NCBI RefSeq assembly: GCF_015351075.1
Contig: NZ_JADKRS010000002.1
Location: forward strand, 62,001-126,000
Reading direction: 5' to 3'
DNA from: Clavibacter sp. VKM Ac-2873
Lineage (GTDB): Bacteria; Actinomycetota; Actinomycetes; Actinomycetales; Microbacteriaceae
Length of the DNA stretch: 64,000 bases
Each line of letters opens with the position of its first letter. The stretch's first letter is position 1. The position numbers were made by a program, and so were the translations under genes. This document shows, piece after piece, positions 7,551 through 16,079 of the stretch. The notes beneath the pieces are model-generated. The model was not told where the DNA came from and did not search any database. It worked only from the letters and a program-made list of their open reading frames with translations.

Positions 7551-8717
7551 TCAGAGCGGGAACCGCAGCCGCAGCAGGTGGGATCCGTCGGGCCGCGTCT
7601 CGGCCGTGAGGCTCCCGCCGAGCAGCTGCGCGCGCTCGCGCAGCCCGGTGAGCCCGTGGCGCCCGCTCGGCAGGTCGAGGAGCGGGAGCGTCGCCCGGCC
7701 CGCCTCGACCTCGAGCAGCACCTGGCCCGCGTCGAGCCGCCCGGTGATCCGCACGGCCGCGCCCGTCGCGTGCTTCCGCGCGTTCGTCAGCCCCTCCTGC
7801 ACCGTGCGGTAGACGGCGCGCTGGGCGGCCGCGGGCAGGTCGGCGGGGAGGTCGACGTAGGTCGTCGCGCGGATCCCGCTGGCCGCCACGAGCGCCGGCA
7901 CGTCCGCCAGCGTCGGCTGCGGCGCGAGCTCCCGCCGCTCGCCGCCCGCCGCGCGGAGCACCTCCACCATGCCGCGCAGCTCCTCGAGCGTCACCGTGCT
8001 GAGCCCGCGGATCGTGCGCGCGGCCTCCCGCGACCTCTCGTCGGTCGCGCCGACCTGCATCGCCCCGGCCTGCACGGCTATGAGGCTGACCTGGTGCGAG
8101 ACCACGTCGTGCATCTCGCGCGCCAGCACCGCGCGCTCACGGGCGAGCGCGACCTCCGCGGCCTGCCGCTGCCCGAGCGTCTGCGCCTCCCGCAGCTCGC
8201 GCAGCTGCGCCGCCGCCGTCCTCCGCTCGCGGAGGAACGCGCCGAGGAGCGCCGGTCCGACGGTGTAGATGGTCGCGTCCACGATCGGCCCGACGAGCGA
8301 CTGCAGGTCGTCGGGCGGCGTGATGGGCAGCAGGTACGCGAGGACGGACACGCCGCTCGCGACGCCCACCCGCCAGCGCGCGGCGCGCGAGAGGCCGAGG
8401 TCGAAGAGGGCGACCACCAGCGGCACGTACGCGATGCCGATGTAGAAGGCCGGCATCGCCGCCAGGAAGGCGAGCCACGGCCAGCGCCGCCGCAGCAGCA
8501 GGCCGAGGCAGGCGACGACGCCGGCGACCGCGTCCCACGGCGACTCCGCGTTCGCGAGGAACGTGTAGGAGGCCGCCGCCGCGACACCGGCCACGAGCAG
8601 GTCGACGAGCGCCGCCCGGGCCCGGTCGCCGCGGGTCGCGTCGCCGGTCGCGCCGCCGGTCGCACCGCGGGCCACCCCGCCGCTCGCGGTCACCGCGTCG
8701 TCCGCCTCCACGCGCAT
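7551..8717 (-). CDS. sensor histidine kinase (HisKA_3 type)
   Basis: A 388-residue kinase. About five hydrophobic segments span residues 30-155, then a HisKA_3 dimerisation domain carries the phosphoacceptor His in LAREMHDVVSHQ. The ATPase domain has an N-box (EGLTNARKHA) and a late G-box (GRHGLTGLRERAQLLGG). The G1 box that normally reads DDGxG is here VEAGRA, so the adenine-contacting Asp appears to be missing; activity may be reduced or ATP bound atypically. The gene begins seven bases after the response regulator stop and is the last gene of the mprF operon, so it probably senses the envelope. Its partner is certainly the adjacent regulator. Confidence 0.9.
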   Translation of the reverse strand: MRVEADDAVTASGGVARGATGGATGDATRGDRARAALVDLLVAGVAAAASYTFLANAESPWDAVAGVVACLGLLLRRRWPWLAFLAAMPAFYIGIAYVPLVVALFDLGLSRAARWRVGVASGVSVLAYLLPITPPDDLQSLVGPIVDATIYTVGPALLGAFLRERRTAAAQLRELREAQTLGQRQAAEVALARERAVLAREMHDVVSHQVSLIAVQAGAMQVGATDERSREAARTIRGLSTVTLEELRGMVEVLRAAGGERRELAPQPTLADVPALVAASGIRATTYVDLPADLPAAAQRAVYRTVQEGLTNARKHATGAAVRITGRLDAGQVLLEVEAGRATLPLLDLPSGRHGLTGLRERAQLLGGSLTAETRPDGSHLLRLRFPL

Positions 8718-8724
8718 CGCCCGC

Positions 8725-9411
8725 TCACCGCCGCGGGACGAGCCCGGCGCGGTCGGCGACGACGGCCGCCTCCACGCGCGAGCCGACGCCCAGCGCCTGG
8801 ACGATCGAGCTGACCGTCTCCTTCACCGTGCCGAGCGTGAGCCCGCACTCCGCGACGATCTCCGCGTTCGACAGGCCGCGCGCGAGCGCCGTGAGCACGA
8901 GGGTCTCGCGGTCGCCGAGCCGGGCGACGCGCGCCCGCTCCGCGTCGTCCGCGAGGGAGCGGAAGAGCCGGCCGGGCCGCAGCCCGGGCGCGAGCACGAT
9001 GCCGCCGGACGCGAGCGTGAGCACGTGCCGGGCGAGCTGCTCCGGATCCGTGTCCTTGAGCAGGAAGCCCGACGCCCCGCGGTGCAGGGCCTCGAGCACC
9101 TGGTCGTCGGTGTCGAACGTGGTGAGCATGGCGACCGCGGGCGGCCGGGGCTCGGCCATGAGCTCGGCGAGGATCGCGAGGCCGTCGGGCGCGGGCATCC
9201 GGATGTCGAGGAGCACCACGTCGGGCGCGTGCTCCCGCACGGTGGCGACGGCCGTGTCGCTCGAGACGGCCGCGCGCACGGCGATGCGCGGGCTGGCGCC
9301 GAGCACCATGGCGATGCCGGAGCGCACGAGCGACTCGTCGTCGACCACCACGACGCTCACGACGGGTGCGGCCTCGGAGGCGCCATCGCCCGCGTCAGGT
9401 AGCTCGCTCAC
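8725..9411 (-). CDS. response regulator, NarL/LuxR family
   Basis: A 228-residue regulator. The receiver domain is intact, with acidic residues VVVDDES near the N-terminus, the phosphoacceptor Asp in VVLLDIRMP, and Lys in FLLKDTDPE. A LuxR-type helix-turn-helix occupies the C-terminal 65 residues (ETLVLTALARGLSNAEIV...GTVKETVSS). The GTG start overlaps the stop of mprF by four bases (GTGA), so translation is coupled to mprF. A regulator produced from the mprF transcript suggests feedback control of membrane charge or antimicrobial-peptide defence, which is inference from gene order. Confidence 0.92.
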   Translation of the reverse strand: MSELPDAGDGASEAAPVVSVVVVDDESLVRSGIAMVLGASPRIAVRAAVSSDTAVATVREHAPDVVLLDIRMPAPDGLAILAELMAEPRPPAVAMLTTFDTDDQVLEALHRGASGFLLKDTDPEQLARHVLTLASGGIVLAPGLRPGRLFRSLADDAERARVARLGDRETLVLTALARGLSNAEIVAECGLTLGTVKETVSSIVQALGVGSRVEAAVVADRAGLVPRR

Positions 9412-11654
9412 GCGTCCCGCCTCCCGCCGGTGGATCCGCCGCCGGCCCCGGTCGCGGCGCCGCGGTCCCCCGCGTGGCCGAGGCTAGCGTCCCGTGCCGC
9501 GCGCCGGGCCGCCCGGGCCGCCCCGCGCCGGGCCCGGGCCTCGCCGCGCGCCGCCCGCAGCGCGCCCACCAGCTGCCGGATCCGCAGGGTGGGGACGTAC
9601 GCGGCCGTCAGCGCGCGCCCGATCGGCGCGAGATCCGTCGCCGTGGGGCAGGCGAGCCAGAGCGTCTCGTAGCGCGGGTCGAACTTGGCCTTGAAGCGCA
9701 GCAGGGAGGTGAACCCGTAGGACGGCTCGAGCACGCGGCCGGTCGCCGCGAGCAGGCGGGCGACGACCCGGTCGACCAGGCCGGCCGGCCGCATGGCCCC
9801 GACGCCCGCGAGCGGCGTGCCGGAGAGGCTGAGCGTCTCGAGCCCCTCCTCCTGGAAGGCGCGCGCGGCGGTCGCGATGAGGAACTCCATCACGCCGGGC
9901 ATCGGGTCGGCGCCGCGGCGCATCACGTCGAGCGTGCGGCCGACGAGGCGGCCGTCGCGGAAGACGGGCAGCCAGCTGGTGACGCCGTGCACTCGACCGG
10001 CCGCGTCGACCGCGAGCAGCATCCGCACCTCGGGGTCGTCGAGCTCGCGCAGGCCGCCGAGCGTGAAGCCCATCTCCGGCAGCGCCTTCGCGTCGGCCCA
10101 GTCTCCGCTCAGCGCGTCGACCGCGCGGCGGAGCGGCTCGGGCAGGCCGCGGTAGGTGCCCCACAGCGCGTCGACGCCGTCGCGGGCCGCGCGGTTGGCA
10201 GCCGTGCGCAGGTCCTGTCGGCGCTTGCCGGAGGTGGAGAAGCCGGGGAGGTCGATCACGGCCTCCTCCGCGACCGGCGTGATGCTCCAGCCGAGCTCCG
10301 CGAAGACCGGCAGGTGCCGGGAGTGGATGCTGTAGAAGGCGGGAACGAGGCCGCGGGCCGAGCAGTGCCGGGCGAAGGCGCGGATCGCCGCGGGCGCGTC
10401 GACCGCCGAGGCGAGCGGATCCGAGACCGTCAGCGCCACCCCGTGCGCGGCGCGGTAGGCGACGGCGCCGCGGAGGGCGGGGTCGCCGTCGTCGCCGGCG
10501 AACCAGTGGCTGCTGCCGGCCCACGTGCCCATGAAGCCGAGGGATCCGGCGTCCGCGCGCATCAGCTGCGCGAGGACGCGGTCACGCCCGGCCGAGCGCC
10601 CGTCGGCGACCGCGCGGGCGGCGAACGAGCGCCGCCGCAGCACGAGCACGACGAGCGCCGCCGCCGGCAGGAGCCACGTGGTCAGCACCAGCAGGGGCAG
10701 CTCGAGGTCGATCCAGGAGTCGAGGGGGAACGCGAACCAGTCCTCGGCGAGCGGGATGACCGTGTCGTACCAGGCGAGGAGCCCGGTGACGAGCAGCAGC
10801 GCGGCGGTCCCGAGCACGAGCCCGAGACGACGCCCGCGGAGGAGCAGCACGACGGCGACGATGAGCACGCACAGCACCGCGACCGTGGGGCCGGGATCCA
10901 GCAGCGACCCCATCGCCCCGAGGACGCCGATCGCGTCGCCCGAGACGGCGGCGATCCACCAGCTGAGCGTGACCGTGCCGAGCACGGTCGCGGCGACGAC
11001 GCGGGCGCGGGACGCGGCCTCGTCCTGCCAGGCGGGACGGGCGGACAGCGGCACGAGGACGCGCCCGAGGCCGAGCCCGATGAGGAGCGCCACGCCGCGC
11101 GTGAGGTCGACGCCGTGACCGCCGGCGAGGAGCCCCGCGAGGACCGCCGCGAGCAGGGCCGCGCGCATGCCGTCGCGGTGCGCCGGGGCGAGCCCGCGGC
11201 TGGCGGCGGCGGCCACCGCCACGAGCACGACGGACGGCGCCCACAGCCGGTCGGCCGCGTCGATCTGCGAGTACAGGTCGCCGATCGCGACGCCCGCGGC
11301 GAGGAGGAGGGAGGCGACGGCGACCGGCGCCAGGGAGCCGAGGGCCGCGACGAGCGCCGTGCGGAGGATCCCGATGCGGCTCTCGGACCAGGCCAGCACC
11401 ATCACGGTGACGGCGACGCCGATCGCGGTGGCGGCCGGGTGGGCGAGCTCGCCGAGGCCGGCCATGAGCCCGATCCACGCGCTGCCCCCGAGGACGGCGA
11501 GGATCGCGAGCGGGTGGCGGGCGACGCCGCGGCCCACGGCCCGGAGCGCGCCGGGCGCGGCATCGGCCGAGCCGGACGCGGCGCTCGTCGGCGGGGCGTC
11601 CGCGGGGTCGACGGGCAGCGGTCGGGCGGCGGGGGCGAGCGTCGGGTGCGTCAC
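9408..11654 (-). CDS. mprF: bifunctional phosphatidylglycerol lysyltransferase/flippase (MprF-like)
   Basis: A 748-residue protein. The N-terminal half (about residues 25-400) is a chain of 12 or more hydrophobic segments. The C-terminal half is the DUF2156/LPG synthase catalytic domain (YSIHSRHLPVFAELGW...GKRRQDLRTAANRA...FLIATAARAFQEEG...FKAKFDPRYETL). MprF transfers an amino acid from aminoacyl-tRNA to phosphatidylglycerol and flips the product outward, making the surface less negative and protecting against cationic peptides. The chosen start is GTG at 11654 (VTHPTLAP); an upstream open frame runs through the tRNA gene and is not credible. No LysS domain is attached. It heads an operon with a two-component system. 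Confidence 0.9.
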   Translation of the reverse strand: MTHPTLAPAARPLPVDPADAPPTSAASGSADAAPGALRAVGRGVARHPLAILAVLGGSAWIGLMAGLGELAHPAATAIGVAVTVMVLAWSESRIGILRTALVAALGSLAPVAVASLLLAAGVAIGDLYSQIDAADRLWAPSVVLVAVAAAASRGLAPAHRDGMRAALLAAVLAGLLAGGHGVDLTRGVALLIGLGLGRVLVPLSARPAWQDEAASRARVVAATVLGTVTLSWWIAAVSGDAIGVLGAMGSLLDPGPTVAVLCVLIVAVVLLLRGRRLGLVLGTAALLLVTGLLAWYDTVIPLAEDWFAFPLDSWIDLELPLLVLTTWLLPAAALVVLVLRRRSFAARAVADGRSAGRDRVLAQLMRADAGSLGFMGTWAGSSHWFAGDDGDPALRGAVAYRAAHGVALTVSDPLASAVDAPAAIRAFARHCSARGLVPAFYSIHSRHLPVFAELGWSITPVAEEAVIDLPGFSTSGKRRQDLRTAANRAARDGVDALWGTYRGLPEPLRRAVDALSGDWADAKALPEMGFTLGGLRELDDPEVRMLLAVDAAGRVHGVTSWLPVFRDGRLVGRTLDVMRRGADPMPGVMEFLIATAARAFQEEGLETLSLSGTPLAGVGAMRPAGLVDRVVARLLAATGRVLEPSYGFTSLLRFKAKFDPRYETLWLACPTATDLAPIGRALTAAYVPTLRIRQLVGALRAARGEARARRGAARAARRAARDASLGHAGDRGAATGAGGGSTGGRRDA

Positions 11655-11792
11655 GTCCCCAGTGTGCGGAGCGCGGGGGCGCCCGGACATCGGCCGGGGG
11701 ATCCGATCGGCCCGACCATCGGCTGATCCCGTCCGCCGATCGGCTGGGTGCCCGGGGCCCGCGCCCGTCGTCGTCGCGGCGCAGAAAGGAAA

Positions 11793-11820
11793 GAGGCCCC
11801 CGGGTGATCCCGGGGGCCTC
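11793..11820 (-). terminator. intrinsic terminator of tRNA-Leu
   Basis: A perfect 12-bp stem (GAGGCCCCCGGG) with a TGAT loop. On the minus strand it is followed by a T-rich stretch (TTTCCTTTC). It lies 20 bases beyond the tRNA-Leu 3' end. Confidence 0.8.
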
Positions 11821-11840
11821 TCGTGCTGCTGCTTCCCTGC

Positions 11841-11927
11841 TGGTGCGCGAGGGGGGACTTGAACCCCCACGTCCTCACGGACACACGGACCTGAACCGTG
11901 CGCGTCTACCAATTCCGCCACTCGCGC
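11841..11927 (-). tRNA. tRNA-Leu(CAG)
   Basis: An 87-nt class II tRNA with a variable arm. The acceptor stem is GCGCGAG/CTCGCGC with an encoded CCA end. The D-arm contains GGTAGACGC and the T-arm GGGGGTTCAAGTCCCCC. The anticodon stem-loop CACGGTTCAGGTCCGTG gives anticodon CAG, reading CUG, the preferred leucine codon in GC-rich genomes. Confidence 0.96.
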
Positions 11928-12118
11928 CAACCGGACGACATTATCACGCCCGCGAGCCGATCCCGCGCCTCCCGATCCCGCGCCGTCCGGCCCCGCATCC
12001 GCCCCTCTCCGAGGGCGATCCGCACGCGCCGCGGGGCCGGTGTCCAGGGCCCCGCCTCGCGAGTTGGCTACGATCTCCCTATTCATCCGCGGAAGGACCG
12101 CGCGAGGACGGATCACAC

Positions 12119-12841
12119 GTGGGAATCCTGGACAACTTCGAGAAGGGCCTCGAGCGCGCCGTCAACGGCGCCTTCGTGAAGACCTTCAAGTCCGGCCTGC
12201 AGCCCGTGGAGATCGCCGCGCAGCTGCGTCGCGAGCTCGACACCCACGCCGCCGTGGTCGACCGCGACCTCATCCTCGTGCCCAACTCCTTCACCCTCCG
12301 GGTCTCCCGGGCCGACGCCGAGCGCATGGCGAGCATCGGCACCGCGCTCACCGACCAGCTGCGCCAGGCGGTCGAGAAGCACGCGTCATCGCAGGGCTAC
12401 CAGTTCGCCGGCGTGGTGCAGGTCGGCTTCCGCGAGGACGACGCCATCTCCGAGGGCGTGCTCGAGATCGACAGCCGCACGGCCGAGGGCAGCGTCACGT
12501 GGATGCCCGTGGTCGACGTCGCGGGCACCCGCCACCCGCTCCCGGTCGGCCGCACGGTCATCGGCCGCGGCAGCGACGCCGACATCACGGTCGACGACCC
12601 GGGCACCTCGCGCCGGCACGTCGAGATCGCGTGGGACGGATCCCGCGCCCAGGTCCGCGACCTCGGCTCCACGAACGGCTCCGAGCTGAACGGCGCACCC
12701 GTCACGAAGGCGCCGCTGCCGCCCGAGTCGGTCATCCGCATCGGCCGCACCGCCATCACCTTCCGCGTCGTGCCGCAGGCCACCGAGGAGCGCGGCGGGC
12801 GGGGCCAGCGCCACGACGACGGGTTCTGGGGAGCGTCGTGA
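12119..12841 (+). CDS. fhaA: FhaA, DUF3662 and FHA domain protein
   Basis: A 240-residue protein. The N-terminal DUF3662 domain (about 1-120, GILDNFEKGLERAVNGAF) is followed by a phosphothreonine-binding FHA domain (about 145-230) with the conserved GRGSD, SRRH and GSTNG elements. FhaA reads phosphorylation by the PknA/PknB kinases encoded downstream and in mycobacteria binds the MurJ-like flippase, linking kinase signals to peptidoglycan export. The start is GTG at 12119. Its stop overlaps the fhaB start (GTGA). It is the first gene of a seven-gene run that continues to pknA, with a likely promoter around TACGAT at about 12069. Confidence 0.93.
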   Translation: MGILDNFEKGLERAVNGAFVKTFKSGLQPVEIAAQLRRELDTHAAVVDRDLILVPNSFTLRVSRADAERMASIGTALTDQLRQAVEKHASSQGYQFAGVVQVGFREDDAISEGVLEIDSRTAEGSVTWMPVVDVAGTRHPLPVGRTVIGRGSDADITVDDPGTSRRHVEIAWDGSRAQVRDLGSTNGSELNGAPVTKAPLPPESVIRIGRTAITFRVVPQATEERGGRGQRHDDGFWGAS

Positions 12842-13422
12842 CCGAGCTGACCCTCCTCGTCCTCCGCCTCGCGTTCCTCGCGGTGCTGTGGCTGTTCATC
12901 TTCGGCATCGTCTACGCCCTGCGCTCCGACCTCTTCGGCCAGCGGGTGCGGAAGCTCCGCGAGGAGACGGGCTCGGCCGGCGGATCCCCGTTCCCGCAGT
13001 CCCCGTACGCCGCGGCGGCCGCCGCCCCGCCGAGGTCCCCGCAGCCCGGCGTGCAGCCGCCGCCCATCTCCACGATGCCGTCCGGCGCCAACTCCGGCGC
13101 CGTCCCGTCGCGCGCGAAGGCCACCACGTCCACCGCCCGCCACCTCGTCATCACCTCGGGCGCGAAGGCCGGCACGGAGATCCCGCTCGGCACCGAGCCG
13201 CTCACCATCGGCCGCTCGAGCGAGTCGGGCCTGGTCATCCGCGACGACTACACGTCCACCCACCACGCGCGCCTGCTGCTCTGGAACGACGAGTGGATGA
13301 TCCAGGACCTCGACTCGACCAACGGCACCTTCCTCGACGGCAAGCGCGTGAGCGTGCCGACGCAGGTGCCGCTCGACACGCCGATCCGCATCGGCGCGAC
13401 CAGCTTCGAGCTCAGGCGGTAG
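12838..13422 (+). CDS. fhaB: FhaB/FipA, membrane-anchored FHA domain protein
   Basis: A 194-residue protein with one N-terminal transmembrane segment (about residues 4-25), a Pro/Ala/Ser-rich linker and a C-terminal FHA domain (about 100-194) showing GRSSES, STHH and DSTNGTFLDG. FhaB (FipA) binds phosphorylated partners at the division site and bridges Ser/Thr kinases to the divisome. It overlaps fhaA by four bases and is followed four bases later by the PP2C phosphatase gene. Confidence 0.93.
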   Translation: MTELTLLVLRLAFLAVLWLFIFGIVYALRSDLFGQRVRKLREETGSAGGSPFPQSPYAAAAAAPPRSPQPGVQPPPISTMPSGANSGAVPSRAKATTSTARHLVITSGAKAGTEIPLGTEPLTIGRSSESGLVIRDDYTSTHHARLLLWNDEWMIQDLDSTNGTFLDGKRVSVPTQVPLDTPIRIGATSFELRR

Positions 13423-13426
13423 CGGC

Positions 13427-14689
13427 GTGGCGACAGTGACGCAGGCCGCTGCCGTCTCCCACGTGGGCAAGGTCCGGTCGAACAACCAGGACTCGGGCTA
13501 CGCGGGGCGGGACCTCTTCGTCGTCGCCGACGGCATGGGCGGGCACGCCGGTGGCGACGTCGCCTCCGCGGTCGCCCTCACGCGGATCATCGAGGCCGAC
13601 AAGCCCTACGCCTCCGCGCACGACGCCGAGTTCGCGCTGCAGGCCGGCCTCGTCGCCGCCAACCAGCTCCTCGCCGAGACCGTGTTCGAGCACTCCGAGC
13701 TCACCGGGATGGGCACCACCGTCAGCGCGCTCGCCCGCGTCGGCCGTCACGTCGCCATCGCCCACATCGGCGACTCGCGCATCTACCTCTTCCGTCGCGG
13801 GGAGCTCAGCCAGATCTCCGCGGACCACACCTTCGTGCAGCGCCTCGTCGACAGCGGCCGGATCACGCCGGAGGAGGCGCTCGTCCACCCGCGCCGCTCC
13901 GTGCTCATGCGCGTGCTGGGCGACGTGGACGCGGCGCCCGAGGTCGACACGCAGGTGCTCGACACGCACACGGGCGACCGCTGGCTGATCTGCTCGGACG
14001 GCCTCAGCAGCTACGTCAGCGAGGAGCGGATCACCGAGATCCTCGCGACCGCGGGCACGCCCGACACCGTCGCCGACGCGCTCGTGAAGGAGTCGCTCGA
14101 CCACGGCGCCCCCGACAACGTCACGGTCGTGGTGGTCGACGTGCTCGAGGAGGACGACGAGACCGCGGCCTCCCGTCCGGCGCCCGAGCCGGTGCTCGTC
14201 GGATCCGCGGCGCAGCCCCTCGCGTTCGGCGACGAGCCCGCGAAGCGCGCCGTCCGCATCCCCTCGCTCCTGCTGCACCCGCTGCGCGCCACCACGGCCG
14301 CCCGGGACGCCCAGTTCGAGCCGGAGTCGGACCAGTACCTCGAGGCCCTCATCGCGGAGGACCGGCGGCGGGCGCTCCGCCGCCGCGTCACCTGGCTGGT
14401 GGGCGTCGCGCTGATCCTCGCGGGCCTCGTGCTCGCCTGCGTCCTCGGCTACCGCTGGACCCAGTCGCGCTACTACGTGGGCGAGGCCGACGGCACCGTC
14501 GCGGTCTACAACGGCGTGCAGCAGACCATCGGCCCGATCGAGCTCTCGCACGTCTACGCCCGCACCGAGGTGCGGGTCGACGACCTCCAGCCGTTCTACC
14601 GGCAGCAGGTGGAGCAGACCATCAACGCGGACTCGCTCGCGGGCGCCGAGGAGATCGTCAACCGGCTGCAGGAGGCCGCGCGTGGCTAG
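13427..14689 (+). CDS. pstP: PP2C-type Ser/Thr protein phosphatase PstP
   Basis: A 420-residue phosphatase. The cytoplasmic PP2C domain (about 1-240) has the metal-binding motifs VADGMGGHAGG, HIGDSRIYL, CSDGLSSYV and PDNVTVVVV. A long linker leads to one transmembrane helix near residues 320-345 and a short extracytoplasmic tail. PstP reverses phosphorylation by PknA and PknB and acts on FHA proteins and cell-wall enzymes. The GTG start follows fhaB by four bases, and the stop overlaps rodA by eight bases. Confidence 0.94.
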   Translation: MATVTQAAAVSHVGKVRSNNQDSGYAGRDLFVVADGMGGHAGGDVASAVALTRIIEADKPYASAHDAEFALQAGLVAANQLLAETVFEHSELTGMGTTVSALARVGRHVAIAHIGDSRIYLFRRGELSQISADHTFVQRLVDSGRITPEEALVHPRRSVLMRVLGDVDAAPEVDTQVLDTHTGDRWLICSDGLSSYVSEERITEILATAGTPDTVADALVKESLDHGAPDNVTVVVVDVLEEDDETAASRPAPEPVLVGSAAQPLAFGDEPAKRAVRIPSLLLHPLRATTAARDAQFEPESDQYLEALIAEDRRRALRRRVTWLVGVALILAGLVLACVLGYRWTQSRYYVGEADGTVAVYNGVQQTIGPIELSHVYARTEVRVDDLQPFYRQQVEQTINADSLAGAEEIVNRLQEAARG

Positions 14690-16079
14690 CGCCGGCCTGG
14701 CGGACGCCCCGGCGCGCCCCCGCGAGCGCGCGCCCCGGATCCCGCGGATCCGCGTGCCGCGACGCCTCAGGGACCTCGAGCTGGCGCTGGTCGTGCTCGC
14801 GTCCGTCATCAACGGCGGCGCCCTGTACCTCGTGCAGCTCGGCGCCCTGGGCGCCTTCGACCAGAGCTTCTTCATCCCCGCCACCGGCCTCGCCGTCCTC
14901 GTGCTCGGCATGCACGTGGCGCTGCGCTGGCTCGCGCCCGACGCGGATCCGTTCATCCTCCCCATCGCGACCGTGCTCAACGGCCTCGGCATCGCCGCGA
15001 TCTACCGGCTCGACCTCGCCGCGGGCCTCTCGGGCTGGGACAGCGTGGCCGTGCGGCAGATCGTCTGGTCGGGCCTCGCCATCGTGTGCGGTCTCGCGGT
15101 CATCGTGCTGCTGAAGAACCACCGCGTGCTGCAGCGCTACCGCTACATCGCCATGTTCGTGGGCCTCATCCTGCTGCTCCTGCCGATGCTCCCCGTGCTC
15201 GGCCAGAACATCAACGGCGCCCGCGTCTGGATCCACATCGGCGGCTTCTCGTTCCAGCCCGGCGAGATCGCGAAGATCTGCCTGGCGATCTTCTTCGCCG
15301 GCTACCTCGTCACGGCGCGCGACAGCCTGTCGATGGTGGGCGTCAAGGTTCTCGGCATGCGCTTCCCGCGCGTCCGCGACCTCGGCCCGATCCTCCTCGT
15401 CTGGGCCGTGTCGATGAGCGTCCTCGTGTTCCAGCGCGACCTCGGCACCTCGCTCCTGTACTTCGGCCTGTTCATCGTCATGACCTACGTGAGCACGGGG
15501 CGCATCGGCTGGGTCGTCCTCGGCCTCGTCCTGTTCCTCGGCGGCGCGTTCGGCGCGAGCACCCTGGGCTACGTCGGCGGCCGGGTCGACGCGTGGCTGA
15601 AGCCGTTCGACCCCGCCGTGTACGACGCGCAGGGCGGCAGCTACCAGCTCGTCACCGGCCTGTTCGGCATGGCCGACGGCGGGCTGTTCGGGCGCGGCCT
15701 CGGCAGCGGCATGCCCAACCTCACGCCGCTCGCCAACAGCGACTTCATCTTCGCGAGCCTCGGCGAGGAGCTCGGCCTCACGGGCGTCTTCGCGATCCTC
15801 GCCCTCTACCTGCTGCTCGTCTCCCGCGGCTTCCGCATCGGCTTCGCGGGCCAGGACGACTTCGGCAAGCTGCTCGGCATCGGGCTCTCGTTCGTCATCG
15901 CACTGCAGGTGTTCATCGTCATCGGCGGCGTCACGCGCGTCATCCCGCTCACGGGCCTGACGACGCCGTTCATGGCGGCGGGCGGCTCGTCGCTCCTGGC
16001 CAACTGGATCATCGCGGCCCTGCTCCTCCGCCTCTCCGACACCGTCCGCAACCAGCCCCGATTGGTGGTCGAGTCGTGA
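14682..16079 (+). CDS. rodA: SEDS-family peptidoglycan glycosyltransferase (FtsW/RodA)
   Basis: A 465-residue polytopic membrane protein with about ten to twelve transmembrane segments. SEDS signatures include GARVWIHIGGFSFQPGEIAKI and the late SDFIFASLGEELG...PLTGLTTPFMAAGGSSLLANW. SEDS proteins polymerise lipid II glycan chains together with a class B penicillin-binding protein, here the coupled pbpA. Position in the fha/pknAB cluster favours the RodA-like paralogue over the divisome FtsW, which normally sits in the dcw cluster. GTG start; the stop overlaps pbpA (GTGA). Confidence 0.92.
   Translation: MASAGLADAPARPRERAPRIPRIRVPRRLRDLELALVVLASVINGGALYLVQLGALGAFDQSFFIPATGLAVLVLGMHVALRWLAPDADPFILPIATVLNGLGIAAIYRLDLAAGLSGWDSVAVRQIVWSGLAIVCGLAVIVLLKNHRVLQRYRYIAMFVGLILLLLPMLPVLGQNINGARVWIHIGGFSFQPGEIAKICLAIFFAGYLVTARDSLSMVGVKVLGMRFPRVRDLGPILLVWAVSMSVLVFQRDLGTSLLYFGLFIVMTYVSTGRIGWVVLGLVLFLGGAFGASTLGYVGGRVDAWLKPFDPAVYDAQGGSYQLVTGLFGMADGGLFGRGLGSGMPNLTPLANSDFIFASLGEELGLTGVFAILALYLLLVSRGFRIGFAGQDDFGKLLGIGLSFVIALQVFIVIGGVTRVIPLTGLTTPFMAAGGSSLLANWIIAALLLRLSDTVRNQPRLVVES

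Noticed and set aside
9408-9411. Frameshift between mprF and the response regulator
   Set aside because: The four-base GTGA overlap is an ordinary start-stop coupling, and both proteins are complete.
9366-11726. A 786-codon open frame on the plus strand
   Set aside because: It is antisense to mprF and has low-complexity Arg/Gly/Glu-rich sequence. No motif or ribosome-binding site supports it.
11655-12116. A longer N-terminus of MprF reaching 12116
   Set aside because: The extension would run through the tRNA-Leu gene and its terminator. The GTG at 11654 begins a sensible protein.
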